Source of the DNA: Phycisphaerales bacterium
GTDB taxonomy: Bacteria; Planctomycetota; Phycisphaerae; Phycisphaerales; UBA1924
Assembly: GCA_028289195.1 (NCBI GenBank)
Contig: JANQQR010000023.1
Coordinates: 186,001-250,000 of the forward strand
Length of the DNA: 64,000 bases
Direction: 5' to 3'
Shown here: one piece after another, positions 25,847-33,124 of the stretch
Position numbering within the stretch: position 1 is the stretch's first letter
Layout: every line of letters starts with the position of its first letter
Notes under the pieces: model-generated
What the model was told of the DNA's origin: nothing
The model's database searches: none
What the model saw: only the letters and a program-made list of their open reading frames with translations
Made by a program: the position numbers and the translations under genes

Positions 25847-26821
25847 TCAGTCCAGCTTGTCGAGGTGCACGTCCATCTGCGGGAAGGGGATGCCGATCCC
25901 GGCGTTGTCGAGGTGCTCCTTCACGAGCTTTGTGAGTTCCTGCTTGCTCGGCCAGTAGTCGTCGGCGTTCACCCACACGCGCACGGACCAGCCGATCGAC
26001 GAATCGCCGAGGTCGCCCAGGAAGATGGCGGGTTCGGGGTCCTTCATCCCTGCCGGGAGGGCCTGAGCGGCCTGCATGAGCACCTCGCGGGTCTTGGCGA
26101 GATCGGCGCCGTAGTCGGTGCCGACGGCGACGTCGACGCGCCGGGTCGCGTGGAACGAGATGTTCTCGATCGTCGCGCCGAAGACCGTGCCGTTGGGCAC
26201 GATGAAGCGGCGGTTGTCGGGGGTGTCGAGCGTGGTGGTGAAAAGGTCGATCTCGTCGACTTTGCCGGTCACACCGCCGACGCTGACGACCTGCCCGACC
26301 TTGAACGGGCGGAAGATCAGCAGCATGACGCCCGCGGCGAGGTTGCCGAGGGAGCCCTGCATGGCCATGCCGATGGCGAAGCCCGCGGCACCGAGAACGA
26401 CGGCGAAGCTCGCGGTCTCGATCCCCAGGATGCCGAGGATGACGATGCCCGTGAGAATCATCACGCCCCACTTGGCGAGGCTTCCGAAGAACTTGGCGAG
26501 CGTGGTCTCGACCTTCGCCTTCGTGCTGGCCTTCACGACCATCCGCCGGGTCCAGCCGGCGATGAAGAGGCCGATGAGCAGCACGACGAGGGCGATCGCC
26601 ACCGGCACCAGATAGGTCTGGGCGAGGTCGACCACCTGCTCCTGATCGAGATTCGAGATAAAGTCGCCCGCCTCGCTGATCGCCTCGCCGGCTTCCCCGA
26701 CGGCGTCGGGGGTCTCCGCGGCGCCGGGGTCGGCGGCGACCTCGGGCAGATCGCTCGGGACTTCGTTGGTGGTGTCCTGGGCCAGGAGCCCGGCAAGAAC
26801 AGCATTGGCGAGAGATTGCAT
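25847..26821 (-). CDS. MscS-family small-conductance mechanosensitive channel
   Basis: This is a 324-residue membrane protein. A possible signal sequence lies at residues 1-15. An acidic segment follows, then transmembrane helices at about 57-80, 105-130 and 130-160. The last carries the Gly/Ala-rich pore helix (VLGAAGFAIGMAMQGSLGNLAAGVMLLIFRPF), the hallmark of MscS. The beta domain (GQVVSVGGVTGKVDEIDLFTT) and the alpha/beta C-terminal domain follow. These channels release solutes during osmotic downshock. GGAGG at 26833-26837 supports the ATG at 26821. A GTG at 26839 is less likely. Confidence 0.93.
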   Translation of the reverse strand: MQSLANAVLAGLLAQDTTNEVPSDLPEVAADPGAAETPDAVGEAGEAISEAGDFISNLDQEQVVDLAQTYLVPVAIALVVLLIGLFIAGWTRRMVVKASTKAKVETTLAKFFGSLAKWGVMILTGIVILGILGIETASFAVVLGAAGFAIGMAMQGSLGNLAAGVMLLIFRPFKVGQVVSVGGVTGKVDEIDLFTTTLDTPDNRRFIVPNGTVFGATIENISFHATRRVDVAVGTDYGADLAKTREVLMQAAQALPAGMKDPEPAIFLGDLGDSSIGWSVRVWVNADDYWPSKQELTKLVKEHLDNAGIGIPFPQMDVHLDKLD

Positions 26822-27008
26822 GAGATGTAGGTCCTCCACTGGCCCGCGCCGGCGAGCGGCAAGCTCTGGCTGGCGCGGGCGATAGGCCGATCTTACTGTC
26901 TCGGCGGGGGGATTGGGCGCTCTGATCGCGGGCGTGAACGGGTCGGCCGGTCCGCATACGCTTGGGGTCGGCGGCCGGTGATTGTCGGATCCGCCGGTCC
27001 CGATCAGG

Positions 27009-27082
27009 GCGCTCGTAGCTCAGCCGGATAGAGCGGCGGTTTCCTAAACCGCAGGTCGGAGGTTCGAGTCCTCCCGGGCGTG
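27009..27082 (+). tRNA. tRNA-Arg (anticodon CCT)
   Basis: A full cloverleaf folds. The acceptor stem is 27009-27015 with 27075-27081 (one terminal G-U pair), the D stem GCTC/GAGC, the anticodon stem GCGGT/ACCGC with loop TTCCTAA, a five-base variable loop, and the T stem GGAGG/CCTCC with loop TTCGAGT. The anticodon is CCT at 27043-27045, which reads AGG. CCA is not encoded. Confidence 0.95.
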
Positions 27083-27421
27083 TTGGCGAATCGAGTGATC
27101 GTACACAAGATCCGTGCCCAGACGTCCGAAAAGACGACGAGCTATCGAACCCACCGGAGTGGTGTTTCTGCCTGGATCCGGGGATTCGGTTTGCTGCTCG
27201 ACCAGCCGGAGGCTATAGATTTCAGGTAGTTCGCCCGAGCCAGGGAAGGGCTGCACGGGGATCTTGGGGGCGGGCAGATCCCGCCTGATTTTGGACTTTG
27301 ATCGGCTTCGCCCGCTCGGCAACCCGCCGGCGGGGCCGGGGTAAGATTCGTTCGAGGAGCAGTGGTCAACGGCGTCCTTCGGGGCGTCAGGATCTCTGAG
27401 CAGATGAGGATTCTCAGCATT
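27083..27421. other. Intergenic region between tRNA-Arg and the DUF1573 gene
   Basis: No gene is supported in this stretch of about 340 bases. It contains one terminator-like hairpin (listed separately). TAAGAT at 27342 could be a -10 box, but no -35 box lies at the right distance. Confidence 0.45.
27269..27292 (+). terminator. Terminator-like hairpin downstream of tRNA-Arg
   Basis: GGCGGG (27269-27274) and CCCGCC (27280-27285) pair around CAGAT, followed by TGATTTT. The stem is short and the T-run starts three bases late. It lies about 190 bases beyond the tRNA. Confidence 0.4.
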
Positions 27422-28726
27422 ATGAACCGCACGAAGACGATCGGAACGGGCGTCCTGCTCGTGGGCTTGGCCTTTACTCCGGCGGCCCTGGCGCAGTCGC
27501 AGCCCAGACAAGGGTCGGACGAGGACAAGCAGGCGTTGCGTGATCTCATTCGACGCAACCTCCCCAAGATCCTCGAGACCGAGCGCAAGATGGCGAACGG
27601 CGAGGGGACCGTGTTCACCGACGGCGAGGGCAACGAGTACACGCTCGAGCAGGCCCGGGCCCGCATGTTCGCCCGCGACATGGCCGAGCAGGAGGGTCGC
27701 CTCGAGAACTTCAACGAAGTGCAGCAGGGCAAGGCCTCGCGCCTCGAGGGCCCGATGATCAGCTTCTTGGGCGAGGAAACCCACGATTTCGGCATCGTCC
27801 CCGAGAAGGCCGAGCTGGTGCACCGCTTCACGTTCAAGAACACCGGGACGACCACGCTGGTGATCGAGAAGATCAACACCGGCTGCGGCTGCACCGTCGC
27901 CAAGCTCCCGAAGTACGAGTACGAGCCCGGCGAGTCGGGCCACATCGACCTGACCTACAAGCCCAAGGGAGTCGGCACCCAGTCGCGCTCGGTGCAGGTG
28001 CTGACCAATGACGCCCGCGGGCGCGTGAAAACCGTCCTGCTCAAGGCCGAGGTCATCCCGGTGGTCGCCACGCGCCCGAACGTGGTGCAGTTTGGCCAGG
28101 TCACGATCGGTGAGACCCGCGAAGCGGTTCTCGAGATCGTCTCCCGAGACGCGAAGTTCCAGATCACCGGCGTGAACGTGAACGGCAAGGAGTTCGACCT
28201 CGAGTTGATCGAGGATGCCCAGCCGAGCCCGGGCAAGGCCGATCTCAAGCTCCCGGGCTACGCCCAGGTGAAGGTGAAGCTGCTGGGCAACGCTGATGTC
28301 GGACGCCTGCTCCGCGTGATCACCATCGACACGCTCGCCTCCGAGGGCGAGGGCAAGCCCCAGCAGAGCCGCCCGCTCCGCATCAACTGTTTCGCGAACA
28401 TCTCCGGCAACGTCGCGGCGACCCCGCCGTTCATGCGCATCAAGCCGCTGAAGGCTCAGGAGGAGTTCAGCGCCGAGACGTTCGTCAGCCACCAGAAGGG
28501 CGACACCTTCGAGATCATCGATGCGAAGGTCGTGAACGCGGCGCTGCCCGTGACGGTCACCTACGAGCCCGCCGAGCGGGCCGGGAAGTCCGGCTACATG
28601 GTCAAGATCAACGGCACCGCCGGCAGGACCAGCCAGAGCTTCCGCGGCACGGTCGTGCTCACGACCAACCTGGAGCGCGAGCGGATCCTCGAGGTCCAGT
28701 TCTCGGGCCTCGTCCGCGCCCGCTGA
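27422..28726 (+). CDS. Exported DUF1573 protein
   Basis: This is a 434-residue exported protein. The signal peptide is MNRTKTIGTGVLLVGLAF ending near ALAQ. A helical stretch (about 27-105) precedes a DUF1573 domain (about 110-210), recognised by HDFGIV, HRFTFKNTGTTTLVI and the Cys-rich NTGCGCTV followed by EPGESGHIDLTYKP. This is an Ig-like fold of unknown role that is very common in planctomycetes and Bacteroidetes. Further beta-rich domains follow. An in-frame ATG at 27404 would add six residues; GAGG at 27407 favours 27422. A strong terminator follows the stop. Confidence 0.88.
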   Translation: MNRTKTIGTGVLLVGLAFTPAALAQSQPRQGSDEDKQALRDLIRRNLPKILETERKMANGEGTVFTDGEGNEYTLEQARARMFARDMAEQEGRLENFNEVQQGKASRLEGPMISFLGEETHDFGIVPEKAELVHRFTFKNTGTTTLVIEKINTGCGCTVAKLPKYEYEPGESGHIDLTYKPKGVGTQSRSVQVLTNDARGRVKTVLLKAEVIPVVATRPNVVQFGQVTIGETREAVLEIVSRDAKFQITGVNVNGKEFDLELIEDAQPSPGKADLKLPGYAQVKVKLLGNADVGRLLRVITIDTLASEGEGKPQQSRPLRINCFANISGNVAATPPFMRIKPLKAQEEFSAETFVSHQKGDTFEIIDAKVVNAALPVTVTYEPAERAGKSGYMVKINGTAGRTSQSFRGTVVLTTNLERERILEVQFSGLVRAR

Positions 28727-28753
28727 TTCGGCCTCTACCCAACGACACCAGAG

Positions 28754-28783
28754 CGCCCGGCCCCCTCGGCCGGGCGTTTTTTT
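28754..28783 (+). terminator. Rho-independent terminator of the DUF1573 gene
   Basis: CGCCCGGCC (28754-28762) and GGCCGGGCG (28768-28776) form a perfect 9-bp stem with a five-base loop, followed directly by seven T residues. It lies 28 bases after the stop. It is the clearest intrinsic terminator in the window. Confidence 0.9.
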
Positions 28784-28891
28784 GTTGATCCGACGCCTCG
28801 GCGTCGGCCCCGGGCAACGCCCGGACACCGCACCACGGGCTCGGGAAAGCGTTTGGACGTCTGGCATGCTTGGTGCATGCTCAAGGGAGAG

Positions 28892-29236
28892 ATGTTCTGT
28901 GCGCGCCGCCCAAACCGGTTGATGCTCTGTGTCGCGATCGCCGCGTGCGCTGCGGCGTCGGGGTGCAATCGCTCGTCGAAGGGCGACGCGGGTGCGGATC
29001 TCGTCGACCTGGAGGGCTACCGGCCGGGGAGCCCTGCTGTCGTGATGCCCTTCGCGGAGATGGGCAACTATGCGCATATGGGCAATTTGCCGCATGAGTC
29101 GCAGCGTTTCGAGTTCTCCCGCAACGACTTCCTTTTGGGTGTGATTCGCCGGAGGCCGATACTGGCATCCAACCAGTGGCCCAGTCCGACTCGACCCGTC
29201 GAGCGCCCGGTGCGCTTCCATCGCTGGCGCCAGTGA
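28892..29236 (+). CDS. Small lipoprotein of unknown function
   Basis: This is a 114-residue lipoprotein. A basic start (FCARRPNR) and hydrophobic core lead to the lipobox AASGC, with the lipidated Cys at residue 25. The mature part is only about 90 residues, Gly/Pro/Arg-rich, with repeated Met-Gly-Asn words (EMGNYAHMGNLPH). No family is recognised. AAGGGAG sits just upstream of the ATG at 28892, closer than normal; the ATG at 28877 is an alternative. It follows the DUF1573 terminator by about 110 bases, so it should have its own promoter. Confidence 0.6.
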   Translation: MFCARRPNRLMLCVAIAACAAASGCNRSSKGDAGADLVDLEGYRPGSPAVVMPFAEMGNYAHMGNLPHESQRFEFSRNDFLLGVIRRRPILASNQWPSPTRPVERPVRFHRWRQ

Positions 29237-29330
29237 GCCTCGTGAGGAGGGCATCCCGATCGGGATGTGACCGAGAACAGGCGGCCGGCTTACCCAGTTT
29301 CTCCAGACGAATCGATCCGCAACTCTTGTG

Positions 29331-29359
29331 TTGACCGGGCTTTGTCGCGCTGGCATACT
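29331..29359 (+). promoter_or_regulatory. Sigma-70-like promoter upstream of HU
   Basis: The -35 box TTGACC (29331-29336) matches the consensus at five of six bases. The -10 box CATACT (29354-29359) matches at four of six. The spacer is exactly 17 bases. Transcription would begin near 29366 and leave a leader of about 187 bases before the HU start. Confidence 0.55.
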
Positions 29360-29415
29360 CCTCTGGTCGGTGGAGGCGGAGGTTGCGGTGCGGGCCGTTG
29401 CATCAGCCGACGCAG

Positions 29416-29475
29416 GCGAGGTCAGCCTCGCTACCTTGGGAGGGGGCGAGGACGGCCTCGCTGTCTCGGGAAGGG
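29416..29475 (+). repeat. Tandem 30-base repeat forming two hairpins in the HU leader
   Basis: Two 30-base units in direct order agree at 24 of 30 positions. Each starts with GCGAGG and, after a four-base loop, CCTCGC, so each forms a 6-bp hairpin (29416-29431 and 29446-29461). Loop changes (TCAG and ACGG) leave both stems intact. Confidence 0.65.
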
Positions 29476-29552
29476 TTGGGTCGAGTGAGGGACGGCACGG
29501 GTCGTTTCGCGCTTGGCAACGTCGCGTTTGAGAAGCGATTGGGGCCTGCACG

Positions 29553-29942
29553 ATGTCCACGGTGACAAAGAAAGACTTGATCGACCGGATCGCCGACGCC
29601 ACAGATCAGAAACGGGTCGTCGTCAAGAAGACCATTCAGTACTTCCTCGATGAAGTGATCCTGGAACTGGGACGGGGCAACCGGCTCGAGTTCCGCGACT
29701 TCGGTGTGTTCGAGGTGCGCGAGCGGAAGAGCCGTGTCGCCCAGAACCCCAAGACGCTTGAGCGGGTGCACGTGCCGGCCAAGAAGGTGGTCAAGTTCAA
29801 GATCGGGCGCAAGATGCAGGAGGCGCTCGACGGCCACCTGCCCGATCTCGACGAGGTCCGCGACGGCAAGGAGCACCTCAAGCCGCGGCCGAATATCGTG
29901 ATCACGACCACTGCGTCGACGCGCTCCGCGGCGTCGCGCTGA
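29553..29942 (+). CDS. HU/IHF-family DNA-binding protein with C-terminal extension
   Basis: This is a 129-residue histone-like protein that bends and packages DNA. The N-terminal helices (TKKDLIDRIADATDQKRVVVKKTIQYFLDEVI) and the beta-arm region (FRDFGVFEVRERKSRVAQNP) match HU/IHF. The arm-tip Pro is kept in RVAQNPKT. After the usual end near residue 92, a tail of about 37 residues is added, acidic then Thr/Ser/Ala-rich. The ATG at 29553 starts MSTVTKKDLI. The leader carries a promoter and two hairpins. Confidence 0.93.
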   Translation: MSTVTKKDLIDRIADATDQKRVVVKKTIQYFLDEVILELGRGNRLEFRDFGVFEVRERKSRVAQNPKTLERVHVPAKKVVKFKIGRKMQEALDGHLPDLDEVRDGKEHLKPRPNIVITTTASTRSAASR

Positions 29943-29972
29943 TCCCGGCCCCCGGTCAGTCCAACCAGCGAG

Positions 29973-31085
29973 CTAGCTCTCGGGATACGAGGCCTCGGCG
30001 AGTTCTTCTCGTGAGGGTGCCCTGTCGCCGGCGATCGCCGCGGCGATCCGTTCGGCGTGCACGTGGCTCGTCTCTATGAACACCTTGACGCCCGTCACCG
30101 GTGTCCCGCCGCACGCGGTGCCGGCGACGTACACACCCGGCACGTTGGACTGCATAGTCTCCTCGGCGAACTCCGGGATCCTGTCTTCGCCGTGCACCCG
30201 GACGCCGAGCTGATCGAAGAGCTCGGTGCTCTGCACGTAGCCGGTGAGCAGCAGCACGTAATCGAACGCGCGGCTCGAACGGGCGCCGGGGCCGGGCCCT
30301 TCGAACTCGACGGAGCCGTCGGGCGCGATGCTACGAACGTGCGTCTCGGGCAGAAACGTCACGCGGCGCTTGGCGATGAGCCATTCCAGCTCGGGACGGA
30401 GCCATTGCTTCACTCGCTTGGAAAACTCCGCCTGGCGATAGCTGACGGTTACATCGGCTCCCACGCGGTACAACCGGATCGCGGCTTCGACCGCCGAGTT
30501 CTTGCCGCCGACGATGAGGACGCGCTTGCGGAAGTACAGGTGGGGATCGTCGAGGTAGTGGCTCACGAAGGGCTCGCCCTCCCCGGGGATCCCGAGCGTT
30601 CGCGGGGCGTGCATGTTGCCGATCGCCAGGACGAGGCGCCGCACCCTGCAGGACCCGGCGCCAGCCGATCCTGAAGGACTCTCCGCGACGGCATCCGCCC
30701 AGCGGGCGTCCTCACCGACGCCCTTCCAGCTCGGGACGGTGTGGAGCACGAACCCCTCGCCATCGGATTCGATGGTTCGGACTCTGGTGTTCGTCCTGAC
30801 ATCGAAGTCGAACGCGCCGACGATCTGTCGGAGGTAGTCGAGGTACTGCTCGCCGGTGGCCTTGGCCTGGGCGTGGGTGACGAACGGCACGCCGCAGATC
30901 GCGAGTCGCTCGGGGCTCGAGAAGAACGTCGTGCCGGGCGCCCACCAGCGCATCGTCGACCCGATGGAGCCGGCTTCGAAGAGGACACTGGGGATCCCGC
31001 GCTCGCGGAGCGCCCAGGCGACCTCGAGGCCGACCGGGCCGGCGCCGATGATCCCGACCTCTGATTCGATCCCTGGCTCGGGCAT
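29973..31085 (-). CDS. YpdA-like FAD/NAD(P)-dependent oxidoreductase
   Basis: This is a 370-residue flavoprotein. The FAD-binding dinucleotide fold is GIIGAGPVGLEVAWALRERG at residues 11-30, and a second Rossmann motif for NAD(P)H is IVGGKNSAVEAAIRLYRVG at about 190-210. FEAGSIGSTMRWW and PGVYVAGTACGG are typical of the YpdA group (putative bacillithiol-disulfide reductases); no CxxC redox pair is present. Whether bacillithiol exists here cannot be judged. It is the last gene of the minus-strand envelope run, 36 bases after the lipoprotein gene. Confidence 0.8.
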   Translation of the reverse strand: MPEPGIESEVGIIGAGPVGLEVAWALRERGIPSVLFEAGSIGSTMRWWAPGTTFFSSPERLAICGVPFVTHAQAKATGEQYLDYLRQIVGAFDFDVRTNTRVRTIESDGEGFVLHTVPSWKGVGEDARWADAVAESPSGSAGAGSCRVRRLVLAIGNMHAPRTLGIPGEGEPFVSHYLDDPHLYFRKRVLIVGGKNSAVEAAIRLYRVGADVTVSYRQAEFSKRVKQWLRPELEWLIAKRRVTFLPETHVRSIAPDGSVEFEGPGPGARSSRAFDYVLLLTGYVQSTELFDQLGVRVHGEDRIPEFAEETMQSNVPGVYVAGTACGGTPVTGVKVFIETSHVHAERIAAAIAGDRAPSREELAEASYPES

Positions 31086-31121
31086 AGGGCGAGCATAGGC
31101 GGGGGCGGGGGCGCGCGAAGA

Positions 31122-32042
31122 TCAGGGGAGGATCTGGAAGCGATCGGGCACGCGGGGTATGAACACCAGGACGACCTTCAGATCGGTGGAGCCGGTCTCG
31201 TCCGACGATGCGCTGAGCATGGCCTCACCGACGGTCCGCGCCGAAGACGCGGGAGGACCGAACATGTCGAACGTCTCGGGCGGGGCCTGCTCCGGATCCT
31301 CTGTGTCTTCTCTCGGTTCCTCCTGGGCGGGGCGCCACGCGACGCCCGGCACCTCGCTCGTGATGACGTAGGCGAATCCCTGCTCGAGTGTCAGGCGGAG
31401 CGCGGTGCGTGGGAAGATGTGCCCTTCCTCAAGCACGGACCTGGCCTGCGGCGAGACGAAGATCGTTTCGGAGATCGGCGCGGGGTCATCGAGAAGCTGC
31501 ACAGCGAGTTCCAGGCGCACGCGGGGATCGGAATGCACCTCCACGCCCGGCGCGAGCCACGCGCGCGCGATCAGGCGGAGCGTGCCCGGGTCGAAACGCC
31601 GGCGCCCGCCTTCGACGAGCAGCGGGACGGGCCCGCCCGAGCGCCTCCCCCGGAAGACCTCCGTCCACTGCGCGAACCAGCCGAGCCACTCCCGCCGGCG
31701 CGTCCGGGTCGGCGGCACCGATTCCTCGAGCCGGCCGAACGCCTCTGCCGGGACGCGCAGGCACCTGAGGCCGCTGTCCTCGAATGCGCTGGAGCTCTGT
31801 GCTTCGGGCGACCAGTCCGCATCTTTCAGGCGTGAGAGCGCGGCGCCGACGCGACCCTCGGTGTCTTCGGCGAGCCACCAGTGCAGCTCCATGCCGTCGT
31901 CGCCCGTCGCGAGCATCGGCTCCGGCGCGCCGGATTGGGCGCCCGCGGGCGCAGCGGATTCAACGGCGCGCTCGCCCTGGCGCGCGCACGAGCACGCGAG
32001 CATCGACGCCCCCAGCGCGAGCGCCAACGCCGAGCGGTTCAT
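31122..32042 (-). CDS. Lipoprotein of unknown function
   Basis: This is a 306-residue lipoprotein. The signal MNRSALALALGASMLACSC gives a lipobox around Cys17 or Cys19. The mature domain is beta-rich with no family I recognise. Near the C-terminus a Pro/Glu-rich stretch (EEPREDTEDPEQAPPE) precedes a segment ending in VVLVFIPRVPDRFQILP. Its ATG overlaps the stop of the LOG-family gene in an ATGA (32039-32042), so the two are translated together. Confidence 0.7.
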   Translation of the reverse strand: MNRSALALALGASMLACSCARQGERAVESAAPAGAQSGAPEPMLATGDDGMELHWWLAEDTEGRVGAALSRLKDADWSPEAQSSSAFEDSGLRCLRVPAEAFGRLEESVPPTRTRRREWLGWFAQWTEVFRGRRSGGPVPLLVEGGRRRFDPGTLRLIARAWLAPGVEVHSDPRVRLELAVQLLDDPAPISETIFVSPQARSVLEEGHIFPRTALRLTLEQGFAYVITSEVPGVAWRPAQEEPREDTEDPEQAPPETFDMFGPPASSARTVGEAMLSASSDETGSTDLKVVLVFIPRVPDRFQILP

Positions 32043-33124
32043 GAATCAGGTGTTTCGGTGAGTTCGTTGATCCGGTCGATGAGCTTGCGCACCATCCCGA
32101 ACTTGTGGCGTGTGTGAGTGAACGCGATCCGCGGCAGGTCGAACAGCTCCGACTCCTCCGGGTAGGCCTCGCGCTGTGTGATCCGCCCGTCGGCGACGAG
32201 CACCGCGAACTCATCGTTCAGCGTCTCGATGGCGCTGTCGGGGAGCTTGTGCTTGATGCGGATGACGAGGTCCTGGCCGACGTAGCGCGACGAGTGGTAG
32301 TTGCGATAGAACGCGCAGACGTGGTCGGCGGCCTGCTCGGCGTTCTCGGCGCGGAACAGGAGGTTGAGATCCTCCGGGCTGATGAACCCGCCTTTGAGGA
32401 GCTCATCGTTGACGTACCGCTCCCAGTGGCTCCAGTAGGTGCTGTCGCCGCCCTCGATGAGCACGATCGGCATCATGTGGCCCTTGCCGGTCTGGATCAG
32501 CGTGAGGACTTCGAGGAGCTCGTCCTGGGTGCCGAATCCGCCGGGGAACACGGCGACGGCCTCGCACTGGCTGACGAACATCAGCTTGCGCGAGAAGAAG
32601 TAGCGGAAGTGGATGAGCTTGTCGTCGCCGGCGATGACGGTGTTGGCCGTCGTCTCGAACGGGAGCCGGATCGCCAGGCCGAAGCTCGCGTCGGCTCCGG
32701 GGCCTTCGTGTCCGGCCTTCATGATGCCGTCGCCCGCGCCCGTGATCGCCAGCCAGCCCCGCGCGGCCATCATCCGGCTGAAGTCGACGGCTGTGACATA
32801 GTCGGGATGCTCCGACGGCGTCCGCGCAGAGCCGAAGATGCTGATCTTGTGTGGCTCGTGGTACTCGTTGAAGACGCGGTACGCGTGGCGCAGCTCCTTG
32901 AAGGAGTTGACCAGCAGCTTGAGCTCCCCGCTGTCGCGCCCGTCGGTGATCAGCTTGAACCCGCCGAGCACGAAATCGCGAACCAGCCGGCCCTCGAAGG
33001 ACTCTGGGTCGCCGCCACAGTCTCTGAGCAGTTCGTCGACGCGTTGCTGGAACTCGGGTTGGTCGACCCGGCGGTGGCCGGGCACGCGGGAGATCACTTG
33101 GTCACTGGTTTGGCTGTCGGTCAT
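32039..33124 (-). CDS. LOG-family protein (TIGR00730-like putative nucleotide hydrolase)
   Basis: This is a 361-residue protein with a Rossmann-like LOG domain at about 90-280. It shows the family motifs ITGAGDGIMKAGHEG and PGGFGTQDELLEVLT (the PGGxGTxxE signature). LOG enzymes cleave the N-glycosidic bond of nucleoside monophosphates, as in cytokinin activation; many are annotated lysine decarboxylase by tradition. Extra helical arms flank the core on both sides, so it is longer than the usual 190-residue LOG. Its start overlaps the preceding AsmA-like stop by four bases (ATGA). Confidence 0.85.
   Translation of the reverse strand: MTDSQTSDQVISRVPGHRRVDQPEFQQRVDELLRDCGGDPESFEGRLVRDFVLGGFKLITDGRDSGELKLLVNSFKELRHAYRVFNEYHEPHKISIFGSARTPSEHPDYVTAVDFSRMMAARGWLAITGAGDGIMKAGHEGPGADASFGLAIRLPFETTANTVIAGDDKLIHFRYFFSRKLMFVSQCEAVAVFPGGFGTQDELLEVLTLIQTGKGHMMPIVLIEGGDSTYWSHWERYVNDELLKGGFISPEDLNLLFRAENAEQAADHVCAFYRNYHSSRYVGQDLVIRIKHKLPDSAIETLNDEFAVLVADGRITQREAYPEESELFDLPRIAFTHTRHKFGMVRKLIDRINELTETPDS

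Larger units (their letters stand above)
29237..29552. other. Upstream region of the HU gene (promoter and structured leader)
   Basis: No gene is supported in these 316 bases. They hold a good sigma-70-like promoter and a tandem pair of hairpins, both listed separately. Open frames across it are Gly/Ala/Arg-rich and lack ribosome-binding sites. Confidence 0.5.

Noticed and set aside
27044-29602. 852-codon open frame on the minus strand across the tRNA and the DUF1573 gene
   Set aside because: It overlaps a clear tRNA and is antisense to a gene with a signal peptide and terminator. High-GC codon structure keeps such frames open.
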